Of a DNA stretch of 64,000 nucleotides, positions 10,772-20,293 are shown one piece after another. The position numbers were made by a program, and so were the translations under genes. Source of the stretch: Inhella gelatinilytica. GTDB lineage: Bacteria; Pseudomonadota; Gammaproteobacteria; Burkholderiales; Burkholderiaceae_C. Within the stretch, counting starts at the first letter, position 1; the number at the start of each line of letters is the position of its first letter. The notes beneath the pieces are model-generated. The model was not told the origin of the DNA and searched no databases. It saw only the letters and a list, made by a program, of their open reading frames with translations. Location of the stretch: NCBI RefSeq assembly GCF_016093295.1, contig NZ_JAEDAL010000003.1, positions 62,001 through 126,000 on the forward strand, in the 5' to 3' direction.

Positions 10772-11682
10772 ACGTGCATGCGGTTCTCCGCCTCGTCCCA
10801 GACGACGGACTGCGGACCGTCGATGACGTCGGCATCGACTTCCTCACCCCGGTGGGCCGGCAGGCAGTGCATGAAGAGGGCTTCGGGTTGGGCCACAGCC
10901 ATCATGTCGCGGCTGACGCGCCAGCGGGCGAAGGCCGCTCGGCGGGCTTCGTTTTCAGCTTCGTAACCCATGCTGGTCCAGACGTCGGTGGTGACCAAGT
11001 CCGCACCCCGACAGGCCTCGAGGGGATCCGCAAACACCTTGACGCAGGCCTCACGCTGAATGCCGGCGACTTGGCGATTGACCTCGTAGCCGCTGGGGGT
11101 GCTCACATGGACCGTGAACCCGAGCAATTCAGCGGCCTGCAGCCAGGTGTTGGCCATGTTGTTGCCATCGCCCACCCAGGCGACTACCCGACCTTTGAGG
11201 GCCTCCATGTCCACGTTGCCGCGCTTATCCATGCCGCGGGCTTCAAGAAAAGTGAACAGATCCGCCATGATCTGGCAGGGGTGGTACTCGTTGGTCAGAC
11301 CATTGATGACCGGCACACGCGAATGGGCAGCGAAACGTTCAATCTTGCTTTGCTCAAACGTGCGGATCATGACCAAGTCCACCATGCGACTGATCACGCG
11401 GGCACTGTCTTCGATGGGTTCGGCCCGGCCCAGCTGGCTGTCACCCGTGGTCAGGTGCACCACGGAGCCGCCCATCTGGTACATGCCGGCCTCAAAGCTG
11501 ACCCGCGTGCGGGTGCTGGCCTTCTCGAAAATCAGCGCCAGCGTGCGGTCCTGCAGCGGCTGGTACTTCTCGTAGTTCTTGAAGCGGCGCTTGATGATCG
11601 CGGCGCGCTGAAAGAGGTAGCCGTAGTCCTCGGCCGTCAGGTCCTTGAACTGCAGGTAGTGACGCAGGGCAGGGCGGGTCAT
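10726..11682 (-). CDS. argF: Ornithine carbamoyltransferase
   Basis: Makes citrulline from ornithine and carbamoyl phosphate in arginine biosynthesis; cytoplasmic trimer. The 318-aa length is normal. The carbamoyl-phosphate motif STRTR is at 56-60, an HPCQ motif lies near the middle, and the catalytic HCLPAHRG loop is near the C-terminus. Its ATG overlaps the argD stop by 4 bp (ATGA), so the two arginine genes are one transcription unit. Confidence 0.97.
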   Translation of the reverse strand: MTRPALRHYLQFKDLTAEDYGYLFQRAAIIKRRFKNYEKYQPLQDRTLALIFEKASTRTRVSFEAGMYQMGGSVVHLTTGDSQLGRAEPIEDSARVISRMVDLVMIRTFEQSKIERFAAHSRVPVINGLTNEYHPCQIMADLFTFLEARGMDKRGNVDMEALKGRVVAWVGDGNNMANTWLQAAELLGFTVHVSTPSGYEVNRQVAGIQREACVKVFADPLEACRGADLVTTDVWTSMGYEAENEARRAAFARWRVSRDMMAVAQPEALFMHCLPAHRGEEVDADVIDGPQSVVWDEAENRMHVQKALMEWLLLGRIG

Positions 11683-12872
11683 GACTGGGCCTCGGCACAG
11701 AACGTCTGGATCAACGGAATCAGGCGCGCGGCGATGTCGTCGACCTCGGCCGCGGTCACGATCAGCGGGGGCAGAAGTCGAACCACGCGCTCCGCCGTGA
11801 CGGAGAACAACAAGCGGGCTTCAAGTCCACGCTGCAGCAGGGCGCCGCAGGGCCGGTCGAGCTCAATGCCCAGCATCAGACCGTGCCCGCGAATTTCACG
11901 GACGCCCGCCACACCGGCCAAACCGGCTGCCAGCGCGGTCTTGAGGCGTTCGCCCATAGCCGCCGCGTGGGCGCAAAGGCCGTCGGTTTCCATGATGGAC
12001 AGGGTTTCAATCCCTGCTCGCATGGCCAGGGGGTTGCCGCCAAAGGTGGTGCCATGGTTGCCGGCGGTCAGCACGCCAGCCGCACGCGGGCCGCAAACAA
12101 TGGCGCCCACCGGAACGCCGGAGCCCAGGCCCTTGGCCAAGGGCATGACGTCCGGTTGAATGTCGGCCCACTGATGGGCGAACCATTTGCCGGTTCGGCC
12201 AATGCCGCACTGCACCTCGTCCAGCATCAGCAGCAGGTTTCGCTCGTCGCACACCCGACGCAAGCCTTGCAGGAACTCGATGCGCGCGGGGTTGATGCCG
12301 CCTTCACCTTGGATGGTTTCCAGGAAGATCGCGCTGACCTGCGGATGGTCATCCAACAGGCGCTCGACGGCCGGCAAATCATTGAGCGGGGCGCGCACGA
12401 AGCCCGGTACCAGAGGCGCAAAACCTTCGTGAATTTTGGGGTTGGCGGTGGCGGACAGGGTGGCCAGCGAGCGGCCGTGGAAGGCGCCTTCGAACACCAG
12501 CGTTTCCGGCGTGTCGAAGCCGCGCTGGTGGCCGAACTTGCGGGCGATCTTCAGCGCGCCTTCGTTGGCTTCTAAGCCGGAATTGCAGAAGAACACATTC
12601 GTCAGCCCCGACAACTCCACCAGCTTGGCGGCCAGCTGTTCCTGCAGGGGGGCTTGGTAATAGTTGCTGGTGTGGATCAGTTTGGCCACTTGGTCCTGCA
12701 GGGCCGGCACCAACTTGGGGTGGGCGTGCCCCAAGGTGTTGACCGCGATGCCGGCCAGCGCATCGAGGTATTCCCGTCCCTCGTTGTCCCACACCCGGCA
12801 GCCTTGACCGTGGGTCAGGGCAATTGGCAGGCGCCCGTAGGTGGGCATCAGCGGGGAGACGGCGGCAGACAT
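11679..12872 (-). CDS. argD: Acetylornithine aminotransferase
   Basis: PLP enzyme that converts N-acetylglutamate semialdehyde to acetylornithine; it may also serve lysine synthesis. The start at 12872 (MSAAVSPLM) is preferred over a frame four codons longer because GGAG lies 6 bases before it. The 397-aa protein has the class III aminotransferase signature LDEVQCGIGRTG and the PLP-binding Lys in AKGLGSG. Translationally coupled to argF. Confidence 0.96.
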   Translation of the reverse strand: MSAAVSPLMPTYGRLPIALTHGQGCRVWDNEGREYLDALAGIAVNTLGHAHPKLVPALQDQVAKLIHTSNYYQAPLQEQLAAKLVELSGLTNVFFCNSGLEANEGALKIARKFGHQRGFDTPETLVFEGAFHGRSLATLSATANPKIHEGFAPLVPGFVRAPLNDLPAVERLLDDHPQVSAIFLETIQGEGGINPARIEFLQGLRRVCDERNLLLMLDEVQCGIGRTGKWFAHQWADIQPDVMPLAKGLGSGVPVGAIVCGPRAAGVLTAGNHGTTFGGNPLAMRAGIETLSIMETDGLCAHAAAMGERLKTALAAGLAGVAGVREIRGHGLMLGIELDRPCGALLQRGLEARLLFSVTAERVVRLLPPLIVTAAEVDDIAARLIPLIQTFCAEAQS

Positions 12873-12988
12873 GGGCAACTCCAATGCGGGTGTGCGAAAA
12901 AAGGCCGCCGATTATGCGGTGTTGCGGTGCAGCAAGGGCAAAATGCAGCCTTTGCCTTTTGCGCAAGGGTAATCCCTCGTTTGTGACG

Positions 12989-13309
12989 ATGACCGCCAAG
13001 CCTCGCCAGATCTTTATTCAGGGGGTGACCCTGGAGGGGCGCACTTTCCGTCCCAGTGACTGGGCGGAGCGCTTGGCCGGCGTGATGTCCTGTTTTCAGC
13101 CACCGGGCACGCGGGTCCGAACGGGCTCACACATTCGCTACTCGCCGTACTGTGTGCCGCGGGTCATCAACGGCGTGAAATGCGTGATCGTGAACGAGGC
13201 GCTCAAAGACGTGGAGCCCAAAGCCTGGGAGTTCGTCTTGAACTTTGCCAAGGACAACCACCTGCAGGTGGTGGATGCCTGTTTGCTCCCGGAAGATCGC
13301 GACAGCTAA
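12989..13309 (+). CDS. DUF3579 family protein
   Basis: A 106-aa conserved protein seen mainly in betaproteobacteria, function unknown. Recognised from the conserved run QGVTLEGRTFRPSDWAERL, the SPYC and VINGVKCV segments, and the WEFVLNFAKDNHLQ C-terminal helix. No signal peptide or membrane segment. A GTG two codons upstream (12983) is better spaced from AAGGG and is a possible alternative start. It is divergent from argD and ends at a two-way terminator shared with rpsT. Confidence 0.85.
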   Translation: MTAKPRQIFIQGVTLEGRTFRPSDWAERLAGVMSCFQPPGTRVRTGSHIRYSPYCVPRVINGVKCVIVNEALKDVEPKAWEFVLNFAKDNHLQVVDACLLPEDRDS

Positions 13310-13347
13310 CCAATGAAGTGCGGCTGAATCACCGCGGCGCAAGAATG

Positions 13348-13375
13348 AAAAAAGCCCGCTTGCGCGGGCTTTTTG
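13348..13375. terminator. Bidirectional terminator between DUF3579 gene and rpsT
   Basis: Arms AAAAAGCCCGC/GCGGGCTTTTT around a TTGC loop, with A-run on one side and T-run on the other, so it can stop transcription from both converging genes. Confidence 0.88.
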
Positions 13376-13402
13376 GTTTGCACCCAGTTCGGAACCGAGT
13401 GA

Positions 13403-13699
13403 TTAGGCGCCGAGCGCCTTGATCTTGGCCGACAGGCGGCTCTTGTGGCGAGCGGCCTTGTTCTTGTGGAAGATGCCCTTGTCAGCGATCGAGTCGATCA
13501 CCGACTGAGCGAGCTTGAACAGGTCAGCTGCCTTGGACTTGTCACCAGCAACCACAGCCTTCTGCACGTTCTTGATGACGGTGCGGAAGTGCGAACGCAG
13601 CGCGGTGTTCTCGGCGTTGCGCTTAACGTCCTGGCGAGCGCGCTTGCGGCCCGATGCCAGGCGGACGGTCTTTTTCTTGGCTTTGGACGAAGTGGCCAT
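13403..13699 (-). CDS. rpsT: 30S ribosomal protein S20
   Basis: Small basic ribosomal protein that binds 16S rRNA. The start at 13699 gives the standard N-terminus [20 protein letters not shown] and a 98-aa product; the longer upstream frame is not protein-like. Ends in the usual [15 protein letters not shown] segment. Single gene, divergent from murJ, with the shared terminator downstream. Confidence 0.97.
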   Translation of the reverse strand: MATSSKAKKKTVRLASGRKRARQDVKRNAENTALRSHFRTVIKNVQKAVVAGDKSKAADLFKLAQSVIDSIADKGIFHKNKAARHKSRLSAKIKALGA

Positions 13700-13875
13700 T
13701 GTTTGTTTCCGGTTGATCCGTTGGGTGCAAAGCATGCGAGTATAGCAGGCTTGCGGCAAATCTCCAGGGTAAACCGCAGGGACGACCATAATGCGGCCGT
13801 TGACGCCGAGCCCTTCGGTTGGGTGTTGCCTACAAATTTTTTGAAATATCTTCGGGCCCAGTTGCCTCGTCGTTC

Positions 13876-15432
13876 ATGAACTTGCTCCGTGCTGCCGGCT
13901 TGGTCTCGGCACTCACTCTGTTATCTCGGGTTACGGGATTGGTGCGGGAGCAAGTGGTCACGGCGCTCTTTGGCGCCACTGCGCTGACCGATGCCTTTCA
14001 GGTGGCATTTCGCATTCCCAATATGTTTCGGCGCCTGTTCGCCGAAGGGGCGTTTTCACAGGCTTTTGTGCCCACGCTGGCTGCCCAGAGGTCCACCGAA
14101 GGGGACGAGGCGACTCGAAGCTTGGTCGATGCCACGGCCACCGTCTTGTTGCTGAGCCTGATGCTTGTTTGCCTGTTGGGCATTGCAGGCGCGCCCGTGT
14201 TGGTGTGGCTGATGGGAGGGGGGCTCAACCCTCAGGCCCACAGCGCGGCCGTGGATATGACGCGGTGGATGTTTCCCTACATCGCCTGTATGTCCTTGGT
14301 GGCGCTGTCTGCGGGTGTTTTGAATACCTGGCGACATTTCGCGGTGGCGGCGGCAACGCCCGTTCTGCTGAACCTTTCAGTGATTGCCGCTGCCTGGGGC
14401 CTGTCAACGCCCATGGCGCAATGGGGTTGGCCGCCGATTTACTCGCTGGCAGCGGGCGTGATGCTGGGCGGTGTCGTGCAGTTGGCTGTTCAAGTGCCGG
14501 CGCTTCGGCGCATCGGCATGCTGCCGCGCGTCAGTCTGAGCCTGAGCGGCGGGCTCAACGCCTGGCGGCACCCTGGGGTGAAACGCATCCTGGCCCTGAT
14601 GGCCCCCGCGCTCTTGGGGGTCGGTGTGGCGCAGGTCTCGCTCATGATCAATACGCACATTGCGACCACGGTGGCTGAAGGGGCGGCCACTTGGGTCAGC
14701 CTGGCCGATCGGCTGATGGAGTTCCCCATTGCCCTGGCGGGGGTTGCGCTTGGGGTGGTCCTTACGCCGCTGTTGGCGGCCGCCAAGACGGACGAACGTG
14801 GGAACGAGTTTTCTTCCCTGCTGGACTGGGGCCTGCGACTCGTGTGGCTCTTGGGGGTGCCGTGCGCGGTCGCGCTGCTGGTGTTTGCGCTGCCCCTGGT
14901 GTCGGTGCTGTATCAGTATGGGAAATTCACACCGACCGATGCCCTGCAAACGGCCCATGCCGTCCAGGGCTACGGGGTGGGGCTGATCGGCCTACTGGCC
15001 ATCAAAATCCTGGCGCCCGGGTATTTCGCTCGGCACGATACGCGAACCCCGGTGAAAGTGGCTGTGGTGGTGCTGGTATTCACGCAGGTCATGAATTTGA
15101 TTTGGGTTCCGGTCTTCGGGGCTGCAGGTTTGGCGTTGTCGATTGGTCTGGGTGCGCTACTCAACGCCGGATGGTTGGCGTGGGGCCTGCGTCGCTCAGG
15201 CGTTTACCAGCCCGGTGCGGGGTGGCTCGGTTTTGCGGTCAAGTCCCTGCTGGCCGCGGCTCTGATGGGGATGTTTTTGTGGGGGCTGGCGTCAGAATTG
15301 AACTGGCTCACACTGCACAAGGGCTGGCGCGTCGCGCTCATGGGCGCGTCCATGGTGGGGGCGATGCTGATTTATTTCGGCAGCCTGTGGGGGCTCCGCA
15401 TCCCCTTGCGCCAACTGGTGCGCCGTGCTTGA
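13876..15432 (+). CDS. murJ: Lipid II flippase MurJ
   Basis: Moves lipid II across the inner membrane for peptidoglycan synthesis. The 518-aa protein has about 14 hydrophobic helices and the MurJ N-terminal signature with SRVTGLVREQ, FGATALTDAF and FRIPNMFRRLFAEGAFSQAFVP pieces. The start at 13876 (MNLLRAAGL) fits the family; the frame extends upstream without plausible sequence. It is commonly next to rpsT in betaproteobacteria, as here. Confidence 0.96.
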   Translation: MNLLRAAGLVSALTLLSRVTGLVREQVVTALFGATALTDAFQVAFRIPNMFRRLFAEGAFSQAFVPTLAAQRSTEGDEATRSLVDATATVLLLSLMLVCLLGIAGAPVLVWLMGGGLNPQAHSAAVDMTRWMFPYIACMSLVALSAGVLNTWRHFAVAAATPVLLNLSVIAAAWGLSTPMAQWGWPPIYSLAAGVMLGGVVQLAVQVPALRRIGMLPRVSLSLSGGLNAWRHPGVKRILALMAPALLGVGVAQVSLMINTHIATTVAEGAATWVSLADRLMEFPIALAGVALGVVLTPLLAAAKTDERGNEFSSLLDWGLRLVWLLGVPCAVALLVFALPLVSVLYQYGKFTPTDALQTAHAVQGYGVGLIGLLAIKILAPGYFARHDTRTPVKVAVVVLVFTQVMNLIWVPVFGAAGLALSIGLGALLNAGWLAWGLRRSGVYQPGAGWLGFAVKSLLAAALMGMFLWGLASELNWLTLHKGWRVALMGASMVGAMLIYFGSLWGLRIPLRQLVRRA

Positions 15433-15459
15433 GGCCCCAACAATCCGGGAGGAAACACC

Positions 15460-16533
15460 ATGAATGCAGCGGCTTTCAAACTTTCACCCGCTCAGCGGCG
15501 CGGGCTGGCCTGGACAGCGCTTGCGCTTGGGGTGGCGATTCTGGTCTGGGCCCTGGCGCCCGTGTTGACGCCCTTTGTTGCGGCGGCCGTGCTGGCCTAC
15601 GCGCTCGACCCCATGGTCGAGCGGCTCTCCAAGCGCATGCCCCGGGTGCTGGCCGTGGTGTTGGTGGAGTCGGTCACCCTGGCCTTGGTGCTGGCTGTTC
15701 TGCTCCTGATCGTTCCCATCTTGTCCAAAGAGCTGCCGCTCCTGAAAGCCCAGATTCCGGTCGTGGCGGCTCGCATCAACCAGGACTTGATGCCGTTCTT
15801 ACAGCGTTTGGGCATTAGCGCAAGTCTGGATGTTGCGGCGATCAAAGATTTCGTCATTCGCCATTTGGGTGCCAATGCCGACGACGTGGCCACCGCTTTG
15901 CTGGGTTCGGTGCGGATTGGCGGTTCGCTGGTCTTGGCGCTGGTGGGATATTTGGTGCTGATCCCGGTGGTGCTGTTCTACCTGCTGCTGGATTGGCCGC
16001 AGTTGCGCGAGCGGGCTTGGTCATTGGTGCCCCCCCGTGTCCGTCCGCCGCTACAAGGGTATTTGGATGAGGTGGACACCGTACTGGGCAGTTACTTGCG
16101 TGGCCAGCTTCTGGTGATGGGCGCTTTGGCGCTTTATTACACCGTCACCTTGGGTCTGGCGGGTTTTGACCTGGCTCTGCCGCTGGGCGTCTTTACGGGG
16201 CTGGCGATTTTTGTGCCCTACATCGGGTTTGGTTTGGGTTTGGTGCTGACCCTATTGGCTGCCGCGTTGCAGTTTGCAAATCTGTATGGATTGCTGGCGG
16301 TGGCGGTGATTTTTGGTGTGGGGCAGCTGATTGAAGGCTTCTTCTTGACGCCGCGTTTGATTGGCGAGCGCATTGGCCTCTCGCCCTTGATGGTGATTTT
16401 TGTCTTGTTGGCTTTTGGCCATGTGCTGGGGTTCGTTGGGGTGTTGCTGGCTTTGCCCTTAAGTGCGGTGGCGCTGGTGGGGCTCAAAAGGGCGCACCGA
16501 CACTACCTGGACAGCGGGCTGTATCGCGGATGA
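15460..16533 (+). CDS. AI-2E family transporter (PerM-like permease)
   Basis: Inner-membrane protein of 357 aa with two N-terminal helices, a middle soluble stretch (about 100-150) and a cluster of C-terminal helices, as in the AI-2E/PerM family. Typical segments are the PVVLFYLLLDWP helix end and the FVPYIGFGLGL and GFFLTPRLIGERIGL motifs. Strong GGAGG ribosome site 8 bases before ATG. Its stop overlaps the hda start (ATGA). Members carry various substrates, some of them ions; the actual role here is unknown. Confidence 0.9.
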   Translation: MNAAAFKLSPAQRRGLAWTALALGVAILVWALAPVLTPFVAAAVLAYALDPMVERLSKRMPRVLAVVLVESVTLALVLAVLLLIVPILSKELPLLKAQIPVVAARINQDLMPFLQRLGISASLDVAAIKDFVIRHLGANADDVATALLGSVRIGGSLVLALVGYLVLIPVVLFYLLLDWPQLRERAWSLVPPRVRPPLQGYLDEVDTVLGSYLRGQLLVMGALALYYTVTLGLAGFDLALPLGVFTGLAIFVPYIGFGLGLVLTLLAAALQFANLYGLLAVAVIFGVGQLIEGFFLTPRLIGERIGLSPLMVIFVLLAFGHVLGFVGVLLALPLSAVALVGLKRAHRHYLDSGLYRG

Positions 16534-17201
16534 AGCAACTCTCGCTGGACCTGGGACCTGAGCCGGAGTTTTCCCTCGAGCGCTTTGTGGTCGGCGATAA
16601 CGCGGCCTTGCTGGCGCATCTCAACGCTTTGGGGCCAGGGGAGGCGCCCACCCTGATTTGGGGCGCGATGGGCAGTGGCAAGACGCACTTGCTCAACGGC
16701 CTTGCTCGCCAGTGGCGACATCGCGGCCAGGGTGTCGTGGCCTTCGACGGTGAGACGCGGGGTCGGTGGGTGCTGCCTCCAACGGCCAGCCTGGTGTTGA
16801 TCGATGACGCGGACCGTTTGGATGCGGCGCAGCAGCACGAGGCGTTTGCGGTTTTCATCGAGGCCGTTGGTCGGGGGGCGACCGTGGTGGCCACCAGCCG
16901 GTTGCCGGTGGTGGACATGGCCGTCCGCGAAGACCTGAGAACCCGATTGGGGTGGGGTCCCAGCTTCGCCCTGCGTCCCTTGAGTGAGGCCGCGCTTCGG
17001 GAACTGCTCGCCGTCGAAGGGGTGCGGCGGGGTTTGGTGCTGCCCCCCGAATTGCTGGATTACGTGCTGCTGCGCTTTACGCGCGACCCGGCGGCGCTGA
17101 TACCGCTGTTGGATCGCCTGGATCGATACGCCTTGCAAACCAAGCGGGCGCCTACGGTGCCGCTGTTGCGGCAAATGCTCCATGAACCTGACGCTATTTG
17201 A
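16530..17201 (+). CDS. hda: DnaA regulatory inactivator Hda
   Basis: AAA+ protein that, with the loaded sliding clamp, triggers ATP hydrolysis by DnaA after initiation. The N-terminus KQLSLDLG carries a clamp-binding QLSLDL motif, followed by Walker A GAMGSGKTH and Walker B VLIDDADR, and a C-terminal lid region. 223 aa, normal for the family. Overlaps the upstream permease by 4 bp and the downstream HAD gene by 20 bp. Confidence 0.93.
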   Translation: MKQLSLDLGPEPEFSLERFVVGDNAALLAHLNALGPGEAPTLIWGAMGSGKTHLLNGLARQWRHRGQGVVAFDGETRGRWVLPPTASLVLIDDADRLDAAQQHEAFAVFIEAVGRGATVVATSRLPVVDMAVREDLRTRLGWGPSFALRPLSEAALRELLAVEGVRRGLVLPPELLDYVLLRFTRDPAALIPLLDRLDRYALQTKRAPTVPLLRQMLHEPDAI

Positions 17202-17850
17202 TCTGGACGGCACCCTGTTGCCGATGGACTCAGACCACGCCTTCGGCGAGTTTTTGGCCCAGCAAGGTTGGGTGGAGGGGGCCGCGTGGCGGGCACGCAA
17301 TGACCAGTTCTATCAAGACTATTGCGAGAACCGCCTGGACCTGAACGCCTACATTGAGTTCACGACCGGGGGATGGCGTCATCGCCCACTGCTGGAGGTC
17401 ATGGCGCTCCGCGAGCGGTTCATGGCGCAAGTGCTGCTGCCCGCAATCCGCGACAATGCGCGGGCGTTGGTGCAGCGACACCAGGCGGCCGGTGATTGTG
17501 TGGCCATCGTGACCGCGACCAACGTGTTTGTGACGGAGCCCATTGCACGCGCCTTCGGTGTTCCCCATTTGATCGGGGTGGAATTGGAGCGAGACTCGCA
17601 AGGGGGATACACCGGCGCAGTGGCCGGTGTCCCGTCTTTTCAAGCCGGCAAGATCACCCGGGTGCACCAATGGTTGGAAAGCCTGGGGCACCGGTGGGAT
17701 GACTTTGAGTGCAGTACTTGCTACAGCGACACAACGAACGATTTGCCGCTCCTGGAGGCCGTGACCCACCCGGTGGCCACCAATCCCAGTGCGGCGCTGG
17801 AGGCTGTGGCCCTGGAGCGCGGCTGGTCCATTTTGAAACTGTTTGCATGA
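17182..17850 (+). CDS. HAD-superfamily hydrolase, subfamily IB (SerB-like)
   Basis: Predicted cytoplasmic phosphatase of 222 aa. Motif I is FDLDGTLLPMDS (nucleophile D7, D9), motif II is the T in VTATN, and motif III/IV is the Asp pair in YSDTTNDLPLL. Related proteins act as phosphoserine or lipid-phosphate phosphatases; the substrate is not determined here. Its start lies inside the end of hda and its stop overlaps pcnB, so it belongs to this tight gene run. Confidence 0.9.
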   Translation: MNLTLFDLDGTLLPMDSDHAFGEFLAQQGWVEGAAWRARNDQFYQDYCENRLDLNAYIEFTTGGWRHRPLLEVMALRERFMAQVLLPAIRDNARALVQRHQAAGDCVAIVTATNVFVTEPIARAFGVPHLIGVELERDSQGGYTGAVAGVPSFQAGKITRVHQWLESLGHRWDDFECSTCYSDTTNDLPLLEAVTHPVATNPSAALEAVALERGWSILKLFA

Positions 17851-19361
17851 TTAAGAAATTCATCAACAAGCTGCTCGGCAAGGGCGCAACGAAAACCACC
17901 ACGCTGGGCAAGCGGGTGGAGGTGCCCGCGAGTGAACACGGCATTGACCCCAGCTTGCTCGACGAGCGGGCGGTCAAGGTGGTGCGGACGCTGACCGATG
18001 CGGGCTTTGAGGCCTATGTGGTTGGCGGCGCCGTTCGTGACTTGCTGCTGAACCGCCGCCCCAAAGACTTTGATGTGGCCACCAACGCCACACCGGAGCA
18101 GGTCAAGCAGTTGTTCCGACGCGCCTTCATCATTGGCCGGCGGTTCCGCATCGTGCACGTGGTGTACGGGCGCGGCCGCGACCACGAGGTGATCGAGGTG
18201 TCGACCTTCCGCGCGCTGCTTGGGGAGGCGAGCGCGGAGCGCGTTAGCGGCAACGAGAAGAGCAGCAAGCATGAGTTGGCAGGCAAGGCCCACGTGGTGG
18301 ACGCCGAAGGGCGGGTGCTGCGCGACAACGTGTGGGGGCCGCAAATTGAGGATGCAGCGCGGCGCGACTTCACCGTCAATGCCATGTATTACGAGCCGCA
18401 AAGCCAGTTGCTGGTCGACTACCACGGCGGCTTGAAGGACTTGCGCGCCAAGCAGTTGCGGATGATTGGCGACCCGGAAACCCGGTACCGAGAAGACCCT
18501 GTGCGCATTCTCCGGGCCGTGCGTTTTGCGGCCAAGCTCGGGTTTGGGTTTGAGCCCGCCACGAAAACGCCGCTGAAGACGATGGCGGCACAGTTGCCCA
18601 ATGTGCCGGCCTCGCGGCTCTTTGATGAGATGGTCAAGTTGCTCCAGACGGGCCATGGCGTGGCCAGCTTGGAGCAGCTCAAGTTGTTGGGCTTGGGGCG
18701 GGGCATCTTCCCCATCCTGGATGCCGTGCTTCAGCCGGATGGCAGCTTGCCGGCGGGTGCGCAAGGGGCGTTTGTCCAGCAAGCGCTGCAGGACACTGAC
18801 GCGCGGGTGGCGGATGGCCGCAGCGTGTCGCCCAGTTTCTTGCTGGCTTGTTTGCTTTGGCATGAAGTCAAAGCGCGGTGGCAAACCCTCCGCGCGGCGG
18901 GGGAGAACCCGGTTCCCGCCTTGCAACAGGCGATCGACCAGGTCTTTGAGGCCCGTGTGGGCGACATTTCCGGTCGAGGCAAATTGGCTGCTGACATGCG
19001 TGAAATTTGGCTGATGCAACCGCGCTTCGAGCGCCGGGGAGGCTCGGGCCCCTTCAGCTTGGTGGAGCAGCCCCGTTACCGAGCCGGATTCGACTTCCTT
19101 CGCCTGCGTGCCGATGTGGGCGATGCCGATGCGGGGCTGGCGGACTGGTGGGAAGACTTCGCGTTGGGTGAGGAGGATGACCGCCGAGCGCTACTGGAAG
19201 AAGCCAAACAGCAGGACAAGCACAAACCCAAGGCTGCGCGTGCCGAAGGGGAGCCGGAGCCCCTGGTGGATGCCCCGGCCAAAAAGCGCCGCCGGCGCCG
19301 CCGGGGCGGAAAAAACATGAAGTCAGAGGGGGGGGCTGCCGCGCCCGCCGAGGGGTCTTGA
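17847..19361 (+). CDS. pcnB: Poly(A) polymerase I
   Basis: Adds poly(A) to RNA 3' ends and so promotes RNA decay. The start at 17847 (MIKKFINKLLG) overlaps the HAD stop (ATGA). The nucleotidyltransferase signature GGAVRDLLL...KDFDVAT is followed by the IGRRFRIVHV segment and the RNA-binding domain (DPVRILRAVRFA). 504 aa. The last 50 residues are a very basic, Lys/Arg-rich tail with a run of arginines, probably RNA-contacting. Followed by folK with a 4-bp overlap. Confidence 0.95.
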   Translation: MIKKFINKLLGKGATKTTTLGKRVEVPASEHGIDPSLLDERAVKVVRTLTDAGFEAYVVGGAVRDLLLNRRPKDFDVATNATPEQVKQLFRRAFIIGRRFRIVHVVYGRGRDHEVIEVSTFRALLGEASAERVSGNEKSSKHELAGKAHVVDAEGRVLRDNVWGPQIEDAARRDFTVNAMYYEPQSQLLVDYHGGLKDLRAKQLRMIGDPETRYREDPVRILRAVRFAAKLGFGFEPATKTPLKTMAAQLPNVPASRLFDEMVKLLQTGHGVASLEQLKLLGLGRGIFPILDAVLQPDGSLPAGAQGAFVQQALQDTDARVADGRSVSPSFLLACLLWHEVKARWQTLRAAGENPVPALQQAIDQVFEARVGDISGRGKLAADMREIWLMQPRFERRGGSGPFSLVEQPRYRAGFDFLRLRADVGDADAGLADWWEDFALGEEDDRRALLEEAKQQDKHKPKAARAEGEPEPLVDAPAKKRRRRRRGGKNMKSEGGAAAPAEGS

Positions 19362-19849
19362 AGCCTGAGTGCGCCTACATTGCCCTGGGAGCCAACCTGG
19401 GTGATGCTCGCGCGGCGCTGAGCTGGGCGTGGGCTCAGCTGCAGCGACTGGGGCCGGCCCGCGCGTCGTCGCTGTACCGCACGGCACCCATCGATGCGCA
19501 AGGGCCCGACTTTCTGAATGCGGTCGTAGAACTTCACATCGATTGGGCTCCCCAAACACTGCTGACCCACTTGTTGCATTTGGAGGCCGAGCAAGGCCGC
19601 GAGAGGCCTTTTCGGCATGCGCCGCGGACCTTGGACCTGGATTTGCTCGCCGTGGGGCAGCAGACGGTGGTGACGCCCAGCCTTCAGCTCCCCCATCCGC
19701 GTTTGCACCTCCGGGCGTTTGTGCTCCAACCCTTGCTGGAGTTGGCGCCGGCGTTGACTTTGCCGGGCATTGGTCGGGTCGCGGCTTACTCGGCGGACGT
19801 GGCCGAACAGGCCATTGAGTGCTTGGGGCCCTTCACCGCTCCGGACTGA
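19358..19849 (+). CDS. folK: 2-amino-4-hydroxy-6-hydroxymethyldihydropteridine pyrophosphokinase
   Basis: Transfers pyrophosphate from ATP to the pterin in folate synthesis. The start is a TTG at 19358 that overlaps the pcnB stop, giving MKPECAYIALGANLGD. The HPPK signature APRTLDLDLL and the ALGANLGD start motif are present. 163 aa, a normal length. pcnB-folK is a common pair in proteobacteria. Confidence 0.93.
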   Translation: MKPECAYIALGANLGDARAALSWAWAQLQRLGPARASSLYRTAPIDAQGPDFLNAVVELHIDWAPQTLLTHLLHLEAEQGRERPFRHAPRTLDLDLLAVGQQTVVTPSLQLPHPRLHLRAFVLQPLLELAPALTLPGIGRVAAYSADVAEQAIECLGPFTAPD

Positions 19850-19867
19850 CGGGGCCGAGCGGGCTGA

Positions 19868-20293
19868 TTAGGCCGTGGCGCTGAGCTCAAAGTAGCGCTG
19901 TGCGGCGAACACGATGGCGGACATGAGGGCTGTACCCCCCAATAGCAGCCCCGCAATGGCGGCCAGCACAGGGCCCCAGCGGGTGGCCGGGGCGGGTTGC
20001 TGCGGGTTGTGGCGAGCGTTCCACTGTTCATCTGAGGTTAGCCCCAGGTAAATTGCGGTCAACGCCCCTTGCGCCAACATCAAACCCAGCAGCGGCAACA
20101 GCCAAGCCGCGAGCAGATCGTCTGCACCGAGGGTGCGAAAGCGTGCCAGACCGACGCCGCCCGCCAGCGTCGGCCAGGGTAGCAACCACGCCCAGATGTC
20201 ACGGGCGCCACGCAGGTAAAACCGGTGCAGACCAATGCTTCCACCCAGCAAGGCCAACCATGCGGCCAGACTTTTGCTTTTCGGGTTGCTCAT
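19868..20293 (-). CDS. TM2-domain membrane protein
   Basis: A 141-aa inner-membrane protein. The N-terminal part (about 8-60) resembles a TM2 domain: LAAWLALLGGSIGLHRFYLRG is the typical first helix and GxHRFYLG turn. Two more hydrophobic segments follow (about 60-85 and 107-130). Function unknown. Overlaps the upstream acetyltransferase gene by 4 bp. Confidence 0.8.
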   Translation of the reverse strand: MSNPKSKSLAAWLALLGGSIGLHRFYLRGARDIWAWLLPWPTLAGGVGLARFRTLGADDLLAAWLLPLLGLMLAQGALTAIYLGLTSDEQWNARHNPQQPAPATRWGPVLAAIAGLLLGGTALMSAIVFAAQRYFELSATA